The notes under the pieces: generated by a model
The model's database searches: none
The model's input: only the letters and a program-made list of their open reading frames with translations
Told to the model about the DNA's origin: nothing
Assembly: GCA_035628875.1 (NCBI GenBank)
Contig: DASPIZ010000117.1
Location: 1-64,000 of the forward strand
Length of the DNA: 64,000 nucleotides
DNA from: Ohtaekwangia sp035628875
Lineage (GTDB): Bacteria > Bacteroidota > Bacteroidia > Cytophagales > Cyclobacteriaceae
Reading direction: 5' to 3'
Shown here: positions 1 to 9,247 of the stretch, piece by piece
How the letters are laid out: each line of letters starts with the position of its first letter
Position numbering within the stretch: position 1 is the stretch's first letter
Program-made: the position numbers and the translations under genes

Positions 1-2
1 GG

Positions 3-959
3 ATTCCATTCATCCTTTCTGCCCTACTGGTAGGCGTGTCGATATTCATCCGCTTGCGCATGAATGAATCACCATTATTTGCAAAACTAAAATCTGAAGG
101 AAAAACGTCGCGAAATCCGATCAAGGAAAGTTTTGGAAACAAGGAAAATCTGAGGATGGTACTCATTGCTTTGTTTGGCGCAACGGCAGGGCAGGGTGTA
201 GTGTGGTACACCGGGCAATTCTATGCAATGACATTTCTGGAACAAACGTGCAAGGTCGAGTTTGTACAAACACGAAATATCATTGCCATCGCACTGATGA
301 TAGGCACTCCGTTGTTCATCTATTTCGGTTGGCTGTCTGATAAGATGGGACGTAAACTGATTATGATGCTGGGTATGATTCTCGCAGTAATACTCTACCG
401 CCCGATCTATAAACACATTTACGCATCAACTGATCTTACGCAAAAAGTGGAGATCACCGATAAACTGCAAAATATTGAGACAGAAGAAATATCAGAAACT
501 GGCGAAACCTTTATTGTCCAAACCAAAACACATTTTTACACTGATAGTACGCGCATGGTGGAAACGGTCAAGTCCAGTGCGGCTGTGCCAGCTACTGTTG
601 TGGAAACAAAACAAGAAATCCTACTGGCCGGTGATTTGTATTATGGCGTAATTGGTATGGTGTTGATTCAGGTCGTCCTGGTGACCATGGTGTACGGACC
701 AATCGCTGCGTTTCTTGTAGAAATATTTCCAACACGGATTCGGTACACGTCGATGTCATTACCCTATCACGTCGGTAATGGTATATTCGGCGGACTCACA
801 CCATTTATTGCAACAGCGCTCTACGAAGTGAGCAAAACAGAAGCCCGCCCGCAAGGTGATCCTTTTGCCGGTCTCTGGTATCCGATTGGTATTGCTGCCC
901 TCACTTTTGTTGTTGGAATGATTTTTTTAAGTAATAAGAATAAGGGCGAAGTACAATAG
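3..959 (+). CDS. MFS transporter, metabolite:H+ symporter (MHS)-like, 3' part only
   Basis: The reading frame is open from the left edge, so the N-terminal half is outside the window; the first ATG inside is not the true start. About 318 residues remain. Hydrophobic segments and the cytoplasmic loop motif GWLSDKMGRK (the MFS loop signature G-x-L-x-D-x-x-G-R-K) are visible, and a later helix reads YGPIAAFLVEIFPTRIRYTSMS, the PTRIR(Y)T motif typical of the MHS (proline/betaine, alpha-ketoglutarate) and sugar-porter branches. An unusual hydrophilic insertion of about 80 residues, rich in Glu and Thr, sits between two helices. Likely an inner-membrane proton-coupled symporter of an organic solute; the substrate cannot be told. 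A heptad-repeat element starts right after the stop. Confidence 0.85.
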   Translation: MPFILSALLVGVSIFIRLRMNESPLFAKLKSEGKTSRNPIKESFGNKENLRMVLIALFGATAGQGVVWYTGQFYAMTFLEQTCKVEFVQTRNIIAIALMIGTPLFIYFGWLSDKMGRKLIMMLGMILAVILYRPIYKHIYASTDLTQKVEITDKLQNIETEEISETGETFIVQTKTHFYTDSTRMVETVKSSAAVPATVVETKQEILLAGDLYYGVIGMVLIQVVLVTMVYGPIAAFLVEIFPTRIRYTSMSLPYHVGNGIFGGLTPFIATALYEVSKTEARPQGDPFAGLWYPIGIAALTFVVGMIFLSNKNKGEVQ

Positions 960-1306
960 TTCATGGTTCAAAGTTCAAAGTTTTCGAAAACGAAGCGCTT
1001 GCGAAATTGTTTGAGGTTTGAAGTCTGATGTTTGAGGTTGGAGTTTCTAAAATTTTTAGGTTGGCAAAAACAACTTGAAAGCTGTAGTCAATTCTAACTT
1101 CGTAATATCCTGGTAGCTTGTATCTCATACCGCGTACCTTTTACTTTGTATCTTATACCTTGTACCTCGTACCGAGGCCAAGGCTACTGCTCAACAAACT
1201 CGAAGCTCGTAGCTGGCAGCTCGTAGCTATTTCGTAAACTTACCTAATAACCGTAAACAACTTGCACCTGAAGCTCGCAGCTTACAGCTTACAGCTATTC
1301 GAAATC
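960..1306 (+). repeat. Composite heptad-repeat element, copy 1 (full length)
   Basis: Begins directly after the MFS stop codon. Blocks in order: tandem GGTTCAA/AGTTCAA heptads; a linker containing the palindrome AAGCGCTT; TTTGAGG-type heptads; a unique ~65-bp core (with TTTTTAGGTTGG and GTAATATCCTGG); heptads of the form CTTGTAC/CTCGTAC; AGCTCGT heptads; and a tail with GAAGCTCGCAGCTTACAGC. The same order is found inverted at 4471-4832, including the non-repetitive core, so this is a true dispersed element and not chance low complexity. Confidence 0.85.
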
Positions 1307-1330
1307 ATCATCATCGGAAAATTCAAAATC

Positions 1331-2071
1331 ATGCCATTCACGCCGGCACATACTGCACTTGTACTTCCGTTTATCCGCAAAAGATATTTGTCTGCTACAG
1401 GATTGGTTGCCGGAAGTGTCGCACCAGATTTCGAATACTTCTTTAAGATGAGTACCAACGGTGTGCATGGCCATACAATTCTTGGGTTATTTTATTTTGA
1501 CGTGCCGGTAGTGATATTGCTTGCCGTTACTTTTCACCTTGTCGTCAAACAGAATTTCATTCATCATCTTCCGAGTTTTTTTCAGGTAAGATTTCAGGAT
1601 ACACTTCAGCTTGATTTTATGCAGTATCTGAGACAAAATCCATGGGTGTTTATATTCTCGGCATTGGCAGGTTCGGCGTCGCATTTGTTCTGGGATAGTT
1701 TTACCCATGGTGACGGATATTTTGCTTCAACTTTATGGTTTTATCAAGGTGCCATCATCCCATTTAATGGTGCGCGCTATCCGCTGTTCTATTTCCTTCA
1801 ACATCTTAGTACAGTAATCGGACTATTCATTCTCTTCGTTTATATCATTCGTATTAAACCGGTGGTGGTGGAAAAAGCAAACGGGGCGTTCCTGCTATAT
1901 TGGTTTACGTTCGTTATTATTTCGGTCGCTGTTGTCGCCATTCGATTCACGTGGCATCCTGCCGATATGAAAATCGGAAATTTTGTGGTAAGTGTGATCA
2001 GCGCAATATGCCTGGCATTAATCATCTGTGGATTGTTGCCATTTCGATCCGGTTTCTCTAAAGCCAAATGA
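1331..2071 (+). CDS. DUF4184 family integral membrane protein
   Basis: 246 residues starting MPFTPAHTALVLPF. An open frame extends 23 codons upstream, but those codons lie in the repeat tail, so the ATG at 1331 is preferred. The N-terminal PFTPAH motif, the following AGSVAPDFEYFF, and later SHLFWDSFTHGDGYF are the conserved His/Asp positions of DUF4184, a family with several transmembrane helices and sometimes annotated as a membrane-bound metal-dependent hydrolase on the basis of these residues. Four to five hydrophobic helices are visible. It sits 49 bp upstream of ligD in the same direction and could be cotranscribed, but a functional link to end joining is not known. Confidence 0.8.
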   Translation: MPFTPAHTALVLPFIRKRYLSATGLVAGSVAPDFEYFFKMSTNGVHGHTILGLFYFDVPVVILLAVTFHLVVKQNFIHHLPSFFQVRFQDTLQLDFMQYLRQNPWVFIFSALAGSASHLFWDSFTHGDGYFASTLWFYQGAIIPFNGARYPLFYFLQHLSTVIGLFILFVYIIRIKPVVVEKANGAFLLYWFTFVIISVAVVAIRFTWHPADMKIGNFVVSVISAICLALIICGLLPFRSGFSKAK

Positions 2072-2109
2072 CGTTTGATAATCACCTAAACCATAATACG
2101 GGAAATAAG

Positions 2110-2117
2110 TATCTTTC
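2110..2117 (+). promoter_or_regulatory. Possible -7 element TATCTTTC upstream of ligD
   Basis: Matches the Bacteroidota -7 consensus TAnnTTTG except for the last base, and ends 3 nt before the ligD ATG. If used, the ligD transcript would be leaderless or nearly so. The same variant precedes the acyltransferase gene (18543-18550, minus strand). No clear -33 element. Confidence 0.3.
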
Positions 2118-2120
2118 GTC

Positions 2121-4460
2121 ATGGCAAAAAAGTCGCAATGGGTAAGTGTAGGAAAACGCCAGATTGAACTCAGCAATCTGGAAAAAATTCTTTTTCCAGC
2201 CGATGAAATTACAAAGGCGCAGATGATCGAATACTATCTGAAAATTGCGCCAACCTTATTGAACCATGTTAAAGGCCGTGCATTGACATTAATCAGGTTT
2301 CCCGATGGCATCGCTGGAGAAAGTTTCTATCAAAAGAATAAACCAAATGGCACCCCTGACTGGATCGAGTTTGTTACGCTGGGCAAAGAAAAGAAAGATT
2401 ACATCATTGCATCAGAACCTGCGTTGCTGGTTTGGCTATCGAATCTTGCCGCATTGGAATTGCATCAGCTTCATTCACGTAACCCGACGTTCGATTGCCC
2501 GGACTATATGGTGTTTGATCTTGACCCGCCGGAAGGATATACATTCAGTGATCTTATTCCCATTGCATTTGATCTGAAGAAAGAAATTGAATCGTATGGC
2601 TATACCACCTTTGTAAAAACTACCGGTGGAAAAGGAATTCATATTTGTTGCCCCATAGAAGCACGTTGGGATTTTCATACGGTGTTTGAAGCAGCGCAGG
2701 CTATTGCCATACCATTTGTGGAGCGCAATAATTCGACGGTTACACTTCATATTAAAAAAGAAGCGCGAAAGGGTCGTGTGCTAGTGGATATCTTTAGGAT
2801 CAGGTCGGGTCAAAGCATTGTATCACCGTATAGTTTACGCGGGCGAAACGGCGCGCCAGTATCCATGCCGTTAGGTTGGGAAGAATTGAGTGAATTAAAA
2901 ACGCCGGCGGTGTTTAATATTCAAAACGCTGTAGAGAGAGTTCAAAACGACGGTGATGCGTGGGAGGGATTCGAAGCCTATGCCGTAGCGTTGCATACAC
3001 ACCGCAAAACGACGGTGGCTGTCGCAAAGAAATTACCTAAATCAGCGAAACACAAAACACCTGAACAACTCACCACTTATGCGAAGAAACGTGATTTTGA
3101 AAAAACACCTGAGCCTGCAGGTGAAATCATGGACAAAAGCGGTAACAGTTTTGTTGTACATCGACATCATGCCTCCAGGTTGCATTATGATTTACGACTG
3201 GAAAAAGATGGTGTACTTAAATCCTGGGCTGTTCCCAAAGGGTTACCACCTCATCCTGGTGTAAAACGCCTGGCGGTGCAAACTGAAGATCATCCCATGG
3301 AGTACCTTACTTTCGATGGCAAAATTCCGAAAGGTCAATATGGTGCTGGTGAGATGTGGATCTATGCTTTGGGAAAATACCACATTACGAAAGACAAGAA
3401 AGATGGTTTTTATTTTCGATTAAGCAGCAAAGAAGTATCCGGAGAATACCGGATCCATAAGACCAAAGAAAAAGAATGGCTTCTTGAACGCGTTGACGAA
3501 CCACAGATCAATTATCTGAAACAGTCGATTGAACCCATGCTTTCGGAGTCGCGGGATGAACCTCCAAAAAAGAATGGTGACTTTATTTATGAATTGAAGT
3601 GGGATGGCATTCGCGCATTGATTGCACTCGAGGACGGCAAGGTTACTATTCATACCCGTAATCAAAATGAGGTAACGAAACAATTCCCTGAACTACAAGT
3701 GGCGGATAAAGCGTTCAGGGCAACAAATGCTTTGTTTGATGCAGAGATTGTTTGCCTCAATGAAGCAGGGAAGCCGGTATTCAAAAATGTAATTAACCGC
3801 TTAATGAGCAGTGGTGAAACAAACATTGAAAAGCTTAGTAAAACGAACCGAGTTCACTGCTACATCTTTGATTGTCTTTATCTCGATGGACGCATGCTGG
3901 TTCATGAGCCGTTAATGAAACGTAAGGAGTGGCTTGCAGATGCGGTGAGGCAGGGTACACCGTATCGCGTAAGTGAGTTTGTTGAAGATGGTGAAGGCTT
4001 GTTTCAGGCGGCGAAGCAACATGAATTGGAAGGGATTATGGCCAAGCGCAAAGACAGTAAATACTTTATCGGAAGGCGTAGTGATTGTTGGCTTAAGATT
4101 AAGATCAGGCAAACCGCAGAAGTGGTAATCATTGGATACACAAAGGGTAAAGGTGATCGCGGTACAACGTTTGGAGCCCTTCAGATTGGAGAACGTGTCG
4201 ATGATAAAATATACTATCGCGGAAAAGTAGGTACCGGTTTCGATGATAAGACGGCAAAAGAAATTACAAAAATTTTAAACCAAATTACAATCCTAAAATC
4301 AACAGAAGCCATAGGAAAACTGGTTGATCCAAAAATAAGTACATGGATGGAACCGGTTGTTATTGCTGAAGTGAGTTACTCACGTCTTACACCTGATAAA
4401 ATGTTTCGTGAACCTGTTTTCCTACGACTCCGCCCGGACCTTTATGTTATTGGTTCGTGA
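2121..4460 (+). CDS. ligD: DNA ligase D (polymerase - phosphoesterase - ligase)
   Basis: 779-residue multifunctional enzyme of bacterial non-homologous end joining. Three domains are visible. Residues ~1-290 form an archaeo-eukaryotic primase-like polymerase with the catalytic pair in FDLDPP (D133, D135). Residues ~320-450 form the 3'-phosphoesterase, with HRHHASRLHYDLRLE starting near H348. Residues ~470-779 form an ATP-dependent ligase with the adenylated lysine K493 in ELKWDGIR and a C-terminal OB-fold. The Pol-PE-Lig order is that of mycobacterial LigD and differs from the PE-Lig-Pol order of Pseudomonas. The partner Ku is encoded 3.8 kb downstream at 8283. All key residues look intact. 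A copy of the heptad element follows. Confidence 0.96.
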   Translation: MAKKSQWVSVGKRQIELSNLEKILFPADEITKAQMIEYYLKIAPTLLNHVKGRALTLIRFPDGIAGESFYQKNKPNGTPDWIEFVTLGKEKKDYIIASEPALLVWLSNLAALELHQLHSRNPTFDCPDYMVFDLDPPEGYTFSDLIPIAFDLKKEIESYGYTTFVKTTGGKGIHICCPIEARWDFHTVFEAAQAIAIPFVERNNSTVTLHIKKEARKGRVLVDIFRIRSGQSIVSPYSLRGRNGAPVSMPLGWEELSELKTPAVFNIQNAVERVQNDGDAWEGFEAYAVALHTHRKTTVAVAKKLPKSAKHKTPEQLTTYAKKRDFEKTPEPAGEIMDKSGNSFVVHRHHASRLHYDLRLEKDGVLKSWAVPKGLPPHPGVKRLAVQTEDHPMEYLTFDGKIPKGQYGAGEMWIYALGKYHITKDKKDGFYFRLSSKEVSGEYRIHKTKEKEWLLERVDEPQINYLKQSIEPMLSESRDEPPKKNGDFIYELKWDGIRALIALEDGKVTIHTRNQNEVTKQFPELQVADKAFRATNALFDAEIVCLNEAGKPVFKNVINRLMSSGETNIEKLSKTNRVHCYIFDCLYLDGRMLVHEPLMKRKEWLADAVRQGTPYRVSEFVEDGEGLFQAAKQHELEGIMAKRKDSKYFIGRRSDCWLKIKIRQTAEVVIIGYTKGKGDRGTTFGALQIGERVDDKIYYRGKVGTGFDDKTAKEITKILNQITILKSTEAIGKLVDPKISTWMEPVVIAEVSYSRLTPDKMFREPVFLRLRPDLYVIGS

Positions 4461-4470
4461 TGCTGATGGT

Positions 4471-4832
4471 GTTTTTCGACAAGCTCCAGGCTGCAAAGTG
4501 TTTTCGATCATTGATACGTTTTCGAAATAGCTTCGAGCTACGAGCTTCCAGTTTGTTGGGCAGTAGTCTCAAGGTACGAGGTACACGGAACAAAGTAACG
4601 GGTACGAGGCACAAAGTACAAGATACAAGGTACGAGATACAGCTACCAGGATATTACGAGACCCGTTAGAATTGAACAGACTCCTTTCAAGTTGTTTCCG
4701 CTAACCTAAAATATTTTCGAACTCCAACCACCAACCTCAGACATCAAACCTCAAACCTCAAACAATTTCGCAAGCGCTTCGTTTTCGACATCAAACCTTG
4801 AACCTTGAACCTTGAACCTTGAACTATGAACC
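4471..4832 (-). repeat. Composite heptad-repeat element, copy 2 (full length, inverted relative to copy 1)
   Basis: Read on the minus strand it has the same order as copy 1: GGTTCAA heptads, CGAAGCGCTTGCGAAA linker, TTTGAGG heptads, unique core, GTACxxG heptads, AGCT heptads, tail. It fills the convergent gap between ligD and the synthase gene. Its first heptad GGTTCAT actually encodes the last Gly-Ser and part of the stop of the synthase. Confidence 0.85.
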
Positions 4833-6344
4833 TTTCTCTTCCAACACATTCAGCATTTTAAGCGTTGCTGTTATTGCGGCAGCTTGTTGGTCGGATTCAA
4901 ATCCACGTGTTTTGAATTGACGGCCATCAAGATCCCAGGTGATGATGGTTTCAACAAAGGCGTCAGTACGTCCGCCGGGAGGAATGGAGATTTTATAGTT
5001 TATGAGTTGGGGAAGTTTTTTGTTAAGCCTGTCGTAAATGGATTTCAATGCCTGCATGAAAGCGTCGTATTGTCCATCGCCGGTTGAAGTAGCTTCGTAA
5101 ACTTCACCATCAATTTCGATGCTGAGGGTAGCTACAGGTTTAAGGTTATAGACATGACTGGAATAGTAATTCCGGATTTTGATTTTCTCCTGTAGCAATT
5201 CGCGTCCCAGCACATCGGAGATGATGTAGGGTAGGTCTTCCGTTGTAATGTTCTCCTTTTTATCGCCAAGCTCAACAACACGCTGTGTTACTTTTCGGAG
5301 GGCATCACTGTCGAGCTCTATTCCGAGTTCTTCCAGGTTTTTCTTAATGCTGGCATTTCCTGATGTTTTACCCAAGGCATATTTGCGGGTCCTGCCGAAA
5401 CGTTCCGGCATCAGCTCATTGTGATAGAGATTTCCTTTGTTGTCACCGTCGGCGTGGACACCACACGTTTGTGTAAATACATGTTCACCAATCACCGGTT
5501 TATTGTTTGGTACTTCAATGCCCGAGAAAACCTCAACGAGTTTACTGATGTTGCAGAGTGTACTTTCATCCACCGAAAACTCAACTTTCAGATGGTCCTT
5601 TAGCAGGGCAACCACACTGGATAGGGGAGTATTACCGGCGCGTTCACCTAATCCATTTACGGTAACATGAAGTCCGGAGATCCCCGCTTGAACACCGGCA
5701 AAACAATTAGCCACCGAAAGATCGTAATCATTATGGGCATGCAGATCGAATTTTTTATCCGGAAATTTTTCCACCATCTGCTTTACATAGCGGGACGTTT
5801 CGTCCGGGTTTAGAATGCCGAGTGTATCAGGAAGCATGAATCGCTCAATCGGTTCGTCTTTCAATTCATTCACCAGGAAGAAAACATAATCGGGAGACGT
5901 TCGCATGCCGTTTGACCAATCTTCAAAGTAAACGTTTACCTTGATACCGAGTTGTTTCGCATAGGCAAGTGTTTTTTTGATATCGCGCGCATGTTCTTCG
6001 GGGGTTTTCCGGAGTTGTCCCTGTACGTGTTTTAGTGAGCCTTTGCAAAGCAGGTTAATTACTTTTCCACCAGCCTTATTGATCCAGTCCAGGGAACGGT
6101 TGTCATCCACAAAGCCAAGTATTTCAATACGTTCGAGGAAGCCATTTTCCTTCGCCCACTTTACAATTTTACTTGCTGCCTCGTATTCGCCGTCAGAAAT
6201 TCGGGCAGAAGCGATTTCGATACGATCCACCTTAACTTCTTCCAATAGCATTTTAGCGATGTTCAGCTTCTCTGAGGCAGTGTATGATACGCCCGAAGTT
6301 TGTTCCCCGTCACGCAGGGTCGTATCCATGATCTCGATATACAT
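4824..6344 (-). CDS. 2-isopropylmalate / (R)-citramalate synthase family enzyme with LeuA regulatory domain
   Basis: 506 residues. The N-terminal ~340 residues are a DRE-TIM metallolyase barrel that condenses acetyl-CoA with a 2-oxo acid: DTTLRDGEQT at the start, DLHAHNDYDLSVANC with the metal-binding HxH, and the GLGERAGNTPLSS signature. Residues ~370-506 form the C-terminal LeuA allosteric domain (GRTDAFVETIITWD). This divergent branch is widespread in Bacteroidota and may make citramalate rather than isopropylmalate; the sequence alone does not decide. No other leucine or isoleucine genes are adjacent. The final codons and stop overlap the first heptad of repeat copy 2. Confidence 0.85.
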   Translation of the reverse strand: MYIEIMDTTLRDGEQTSGVSYTASEKLNIAKMLLEEVKVDRIEIASARISDGEYEAASKIVKWAKENGFLERIEILGFVDDNRSLDWINKAGGKVINLLCKGSLKHVQGQLRKTPEEHARDIKKTLAYAKQLGIKVNVYFEDWSNGMRTSPDYVFFLVNELKDEPIERFMLPDTLGILNPDETSRYVKQMVEKFPDKKFDLHAHNDYDLSVANCFAGVQAGISGLHVTVNGLGERAGNTPLSSVVALLKDHLKVEFSVDESTLCNISKLVEVFSGIEVPNNKPVIGEHVFTQTCGVHADGDNKGNLYHNELMPERFGRTRKYALGKTSGNASIKKNLEELGIELDSDALRKVTQRVVELGDKKENITTEDLPYIISDVLGRELLQEKIKIRNYYSSHVYNLKPVATLSIEIDGEVYEATSTGDGQYDAFMQALKSIYDRLNKKLPQLINYKISIPPGGRTDAFVETIITWDLDGRQFKTRGFESDQQAAAITATLKMLNVLEEKGS

Positions 6345-6502
6345 GTGGTTTCTTCTTCTCCTTTCAGTTCAAGAACTAGTGTTTCTTCTTTTAGAAAAAA
6401 TCAGCCATAAAATTATGAAATAATAGGTGAAACGGTCGTGAATGGAATGAAGGTTTTGAAGATAAAATCTTTTCTTGAGATGACTTAAGAACGTATGTTA
6501 GG

Positions 6503-6692
6503 GGAAGCTACGAGTTGCGAGTTTGTTTGAATGTTAGTTTATGTGTTTTTCGAAAGCTTTAAGCTGCAAGGATGACGGGCGGAATTTGTCCAACCTCAAA
6601 CCTCAAACCTCAACCTCAGACCTCAGACCTCAAACTTCAAACAATGTCGTAGGTCACCAACCTTGAACTTTGAACCATGGACCTTGAACTCA
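6503..6692 (-). repeat. Composite heptad-repeat element, copy 3 (partial)
   Basis: On the minus strand: GTTCAAGG/GGTTCAA heptads overlapping the TGA of the TPR gene, then a long run of TTTGAGG/TCTGAGG heptads, then AGCT-type blocks. The GTAC block and the unique core are missing, and the two AGCT blocks are swapped relative to copies 1 and 2. Confidence 0.75.
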
Positions 6693-7883
6693 TTTACAAA
6701 CCTTCTCCTGAAGATTTTCATCCGGGATTTTACCCAGTGATTCGGCGTGTTTGAGATCGACACAGGCTTCTGCATATTGTTTGATTCTTTCCCTGGCGAT
6801 GGCGCGGTTATAGTATGCAGCCGCATAATCTGGATTGAAGGTAATCGCTGCGGAATAATCTTCAATGGCTTGTTCATACCGGCCTTGTTTACTCAGGAGA
6901 TTGCCACGGTTAAGCCAGGCTTTTTCATATTTTTCATCCACTTCAATGGCTTTCGTATAATCGGTGTAAGCACCCTTCAGGTCGTTCATTTTTTCGCGTG
7001 CAATACCGCGCCCCAACCAGATCGCCGGGTCTGATCCTTCGATTTTGAGTGCCTTTGTATAATCCTCAATGGCGCCTCTGTAATACTCACCGAGCATGCG
7101 TTGATAAGCGCGCTCGAGGTAGGGATATAACATCGTTGAATCGCTTTCGATAGCACGCTCCAGATAATCCTCATTTTGTTTCTTGCCCTTTTTGCGACCA
7201 AGGACACCCAGGTTATGCATGGCCAGCGCATTGTTGGGATCAATCTTCAGGGCATGTTGATAATCGGCTTCAGCTTTTTTTAAGTCTGAATTTTCGTAAG
7301 CGATGCCGCGGTTAACATAATAATCTGCGGTATACGGTTGGAGTCGTATGGCAGAATCAAGCCATTGAATTGCGGCTTTATGATTTTTTAATTTGGTTTC
7401 TGTGATGCCGAGGTAGTTAAACAGCATGGGTTTCACCACGCTTTGTGCTGTCATCATTTGGTTTGAACCAGAAGCGGATGGTGATTTTTGATAATATATC
7501 GTGTTGGTCTCGTTGGCCGGCAGGTCGAGCAATTTTAGGTAGTCTTCCTTGGCCTGTGGATATTGCTTGAGTTTATAGCGCACGTTTGCCCTGCCGAATA
7601 AAGCGTCAAAACTCTCCGGATGTTTTTCAATCACGATGCTATAATCTGTTAGTGCCCCCTGAAGGTCTTTTGTTTGTTCGCGGGCTGAAGCCCGGGCGAG
7701 GTAAGCATCGATGAAGCCAGGAGATTTTTGTATACTTTGATTATAAAATGCGATAGCATCTTTATATCGGCCGGCGTTATACGCTTCGTTTCCAAATCCA
7801 AGTAACTGCTCAGGTGAACTTTTTTCCTGTGCCAGCAAGAACTGAAACGTAAGGCATAGTATGAGGAGCACCACATTTTTCAT
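6690..7883 (-). CDS. Exported TPR-repeat protein
   Basis: 397 residues with a Sec signal peptide (MKNVVLLILCLTFQFLLAQ, cleavage probably after AQ) followed by about nine to ten tetratricopeptide repeats with the usual pattern (A..Y..RA.A...G....A..DY..A...P). There is no catalytic domain and no lipobox. A periplasmic scaffold is the most that can be inferred. The stop codon overlaps a GTTCAA heptad of repeat copy 3. It lies between the synthase gene and ku but in the opposite direction to ku, so no operon links it to end joining. Confidence 0.85.
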   Translation of the reverse strand: MKNVVLLILCLTFQFLLAQEKSSPEQLLGFGNEAYNAGRYKDAIAFYNQSIQKSPGFIDAYLARASAREQTKDLQGALTDYSIVIEKHPESFDALFGRANVRYKLKQYPQAKEDYLKLLDLPANETNTIYYQKSPSASGSNQMMTAQSVVKPMLFNYLGITETKLKNHKAAIQWLDSAIRLQPYTADYYVNRGIAYENSDLKKAEADYQHALKIDPNNALAMHNLGVLGRKKGKKQNEDYLERAIESDSTMLYPYLERAYQRMLGEYYRGAIEDYTKALKIEGSDPAIWLGRGIAREKMNDLKGAYTDYTKAIEVDEKYEKAWLNRGNLLSKQGRYEQAIEDYSAAITFNPDYAAAYYNRAIARERIKQYAEACVDLKHAESLGKIPDENLQEKVCK

Positions 7884-8282
7884 AGGTATAAAGTAACGGA
7901 ATTATTGATATCAAATTATGGGACTTAGAATCTTAGGACCTTCGTTATGGTAAAAATGAGTCTTAAAATTATTCGAGACTTATACGACAATAGGGGAGCG
8001 GCTAAGAGATCCATCCAGGGTTGAAATAGACCGGTGATCGCATTTAAAAGTCAGGGTGAATAGATGTTAGTTTCAATATGTGTTGACTCTTCCAACCCAG
8101 GCCTTTCAACTAAGACGTGTTAATGGCTGGCATTTGAATTTCATAGCGTACTTATAGGTAGTCGGGAATGACCGGCTAACGGTCTTTGATATAGGAGCAT
8201 TAAATCGTTGAAAATAATTTGCAAAAACATTTCATTGTCAGTAGTTTAGTGCCGTTCATTTCATTTTTTAAACTAACTGCTT
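7884..8282. other. Divergent intergenic region between the TPR gene and ku
   Basis: 399 bp without a convincing ORF. It must hold the promoters of both divergent genes. A short inverted repeat (GACCG..CGGTC around 8170-8190) is present; I see no certain -7 element, although TAATTTG at about 8215 is one base short of the consensus. Confidence 0.4.
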
Positions 8283-9152
8283 ATGCGCGCTATCTGGAAA
8301 GGACATATTCAATTTTCCCTGGTCACAATTCCCATACGGCTTTATAATGCCATTGATTCCGGCCAGTCAATCAGTTTTAATCTTCTTTCTAAAGAAGGTC
8401 ACAATCCGGTGAGTTATGAGAAGAAGGATAAGGTGACAGGTGAAACGTTAAAGACGGACGATATTATCAAAGGGTATCAGTATGAACCAGGTCAGTACGT
8501 GATCATTGAACCGGAAGATTTTCAAAAAGTAAAATTGAAAAGTGAAAAGGTGATTGAGATTCAGGGGTTTGTTGATGCCGAAGAAGTGCATCCAACCTTA
8601 TACGAAGTTCCCTATTACATTGGTCCGGATGGTGATGTTGCAGCCAAAACGTATGGACTATTAAGCCAGACATTAAAAGAAACCGGAAAGATTGCTGTTG
8701 GAAAGGTGGTTTTAAGAGACCGGGAAACACCCGTACTGATGTCGCCGCATGAAGGCGGGATGGTGATGTACAAACTACGTTATCCGCATGAAGTGAGAGC
8801 CATGCGTGAGGTACCCCAATTGATCGAAGTTAAGCCGGAAAAAGAACAGCTTAAACTTGCCAAGACGCTCGTAGATTCTATGTCTGTGAAATTTACCGAT
8901 ATCGAAATGAAGGATCATTATTATGATGCGCTCAAGGAGATCATCGATGCCAAAGTGTCGGGCAGGGAGGTAGTTAGTGTATCCGAAGAAGAACCTAAGA
9001 AAGTGGTGGATATTATGACAGCGCTCAAAGCCAGTATAGACGCCGCCAAAAAGCCTATGGAAAAGGCCAAAGGCACTACAGCGAAGAAGGCGAAGGAAGA
9101 GAAATCAAAAGAAAAAGAAAAGCCAGCGAAAGCCCGCAGGAAGGCAAGCTGA
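8283..9152 (+). CDS. ku: Ku protein, non-homologous end joining
   Basis: 289 residues, the usual length for bacterial Ku. It begins MRAIWKGHIQFSLVTIPIRLY, the canonical Ku beta-barrel start, and the Ku core runs to about residue 255. The C-terminal ~40 residues are a Lys/Ala/Glu-rich tail (KKAKEEKSKEKEKPAKARRK) of the kind that binds DNA in bacterial Ku proteins. Ku forms a homodimeric ring on double-strand ends and recruits LigD, encoded at 2121 on the same strand but separated by two minus-strand genes. A TPR protein follows 95 bp downstream. Confidence 0.96.
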   Translation: MRAIWKGHIQFSLVTIPIRLYNAIDSGQSISFNLLSKEGHNPVSYEKKDKVTGETLKTDDIIKGYQYEPGQYVIIEPEDFQKVKLKSEKVIEIQGFVDAEEVHPTLYEVPYYIGPDGDVAAKTYGLLSQTLKETGKIAVGKVVLRDRETPVLMSPHEGGMVMYKLRYPHEVRAMREVPQLIEVKPEKEQLKLAKTLVDSMSVKFTDIEMKDHYYDALKEIIDAKVSGREVVSVSEEEPKKVVDIMTALKASIDAAKKPMEKAKGTTAKKAKEEKSKEKEKPAKARRKAS

Positions 9153-9235
9153 GCCGCAGATATTATGTAAGTATATTTTTCTACTGAGTCGCCTTGGTTC
9201 AAAGTGTATGTATGCATTCCTATGCATTAATTTCT

Positions 9236-9243
9236 TAACTTTG
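9236..9243 (+). promoter_or_regulatory. -7 promoter element TAACTTTG
   Basis: Exact match to the Bacteroidota sigma-70 -7 consensus TAnnTTTG, ending 4 nt before the ATG at 9248. With the usual start 4-6 nt downstream the transcript would be leaderless. No good -33 TTTG at the usual distance. Confidence 0.45.
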
Positions 9244-9247
9244 TAGT

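Noticed and set aside
960..1306. CRISPR-like appearance of the heptad blocks
   Set aside because: The units are 7 nt without spacers, vary between copies and lie at gene ends; no cas gene is present.
5977..6423. 148-codon plus-strand frame opposite the synthase gene
   Set aside because: It is the complement of a well-supported enzyme gene.
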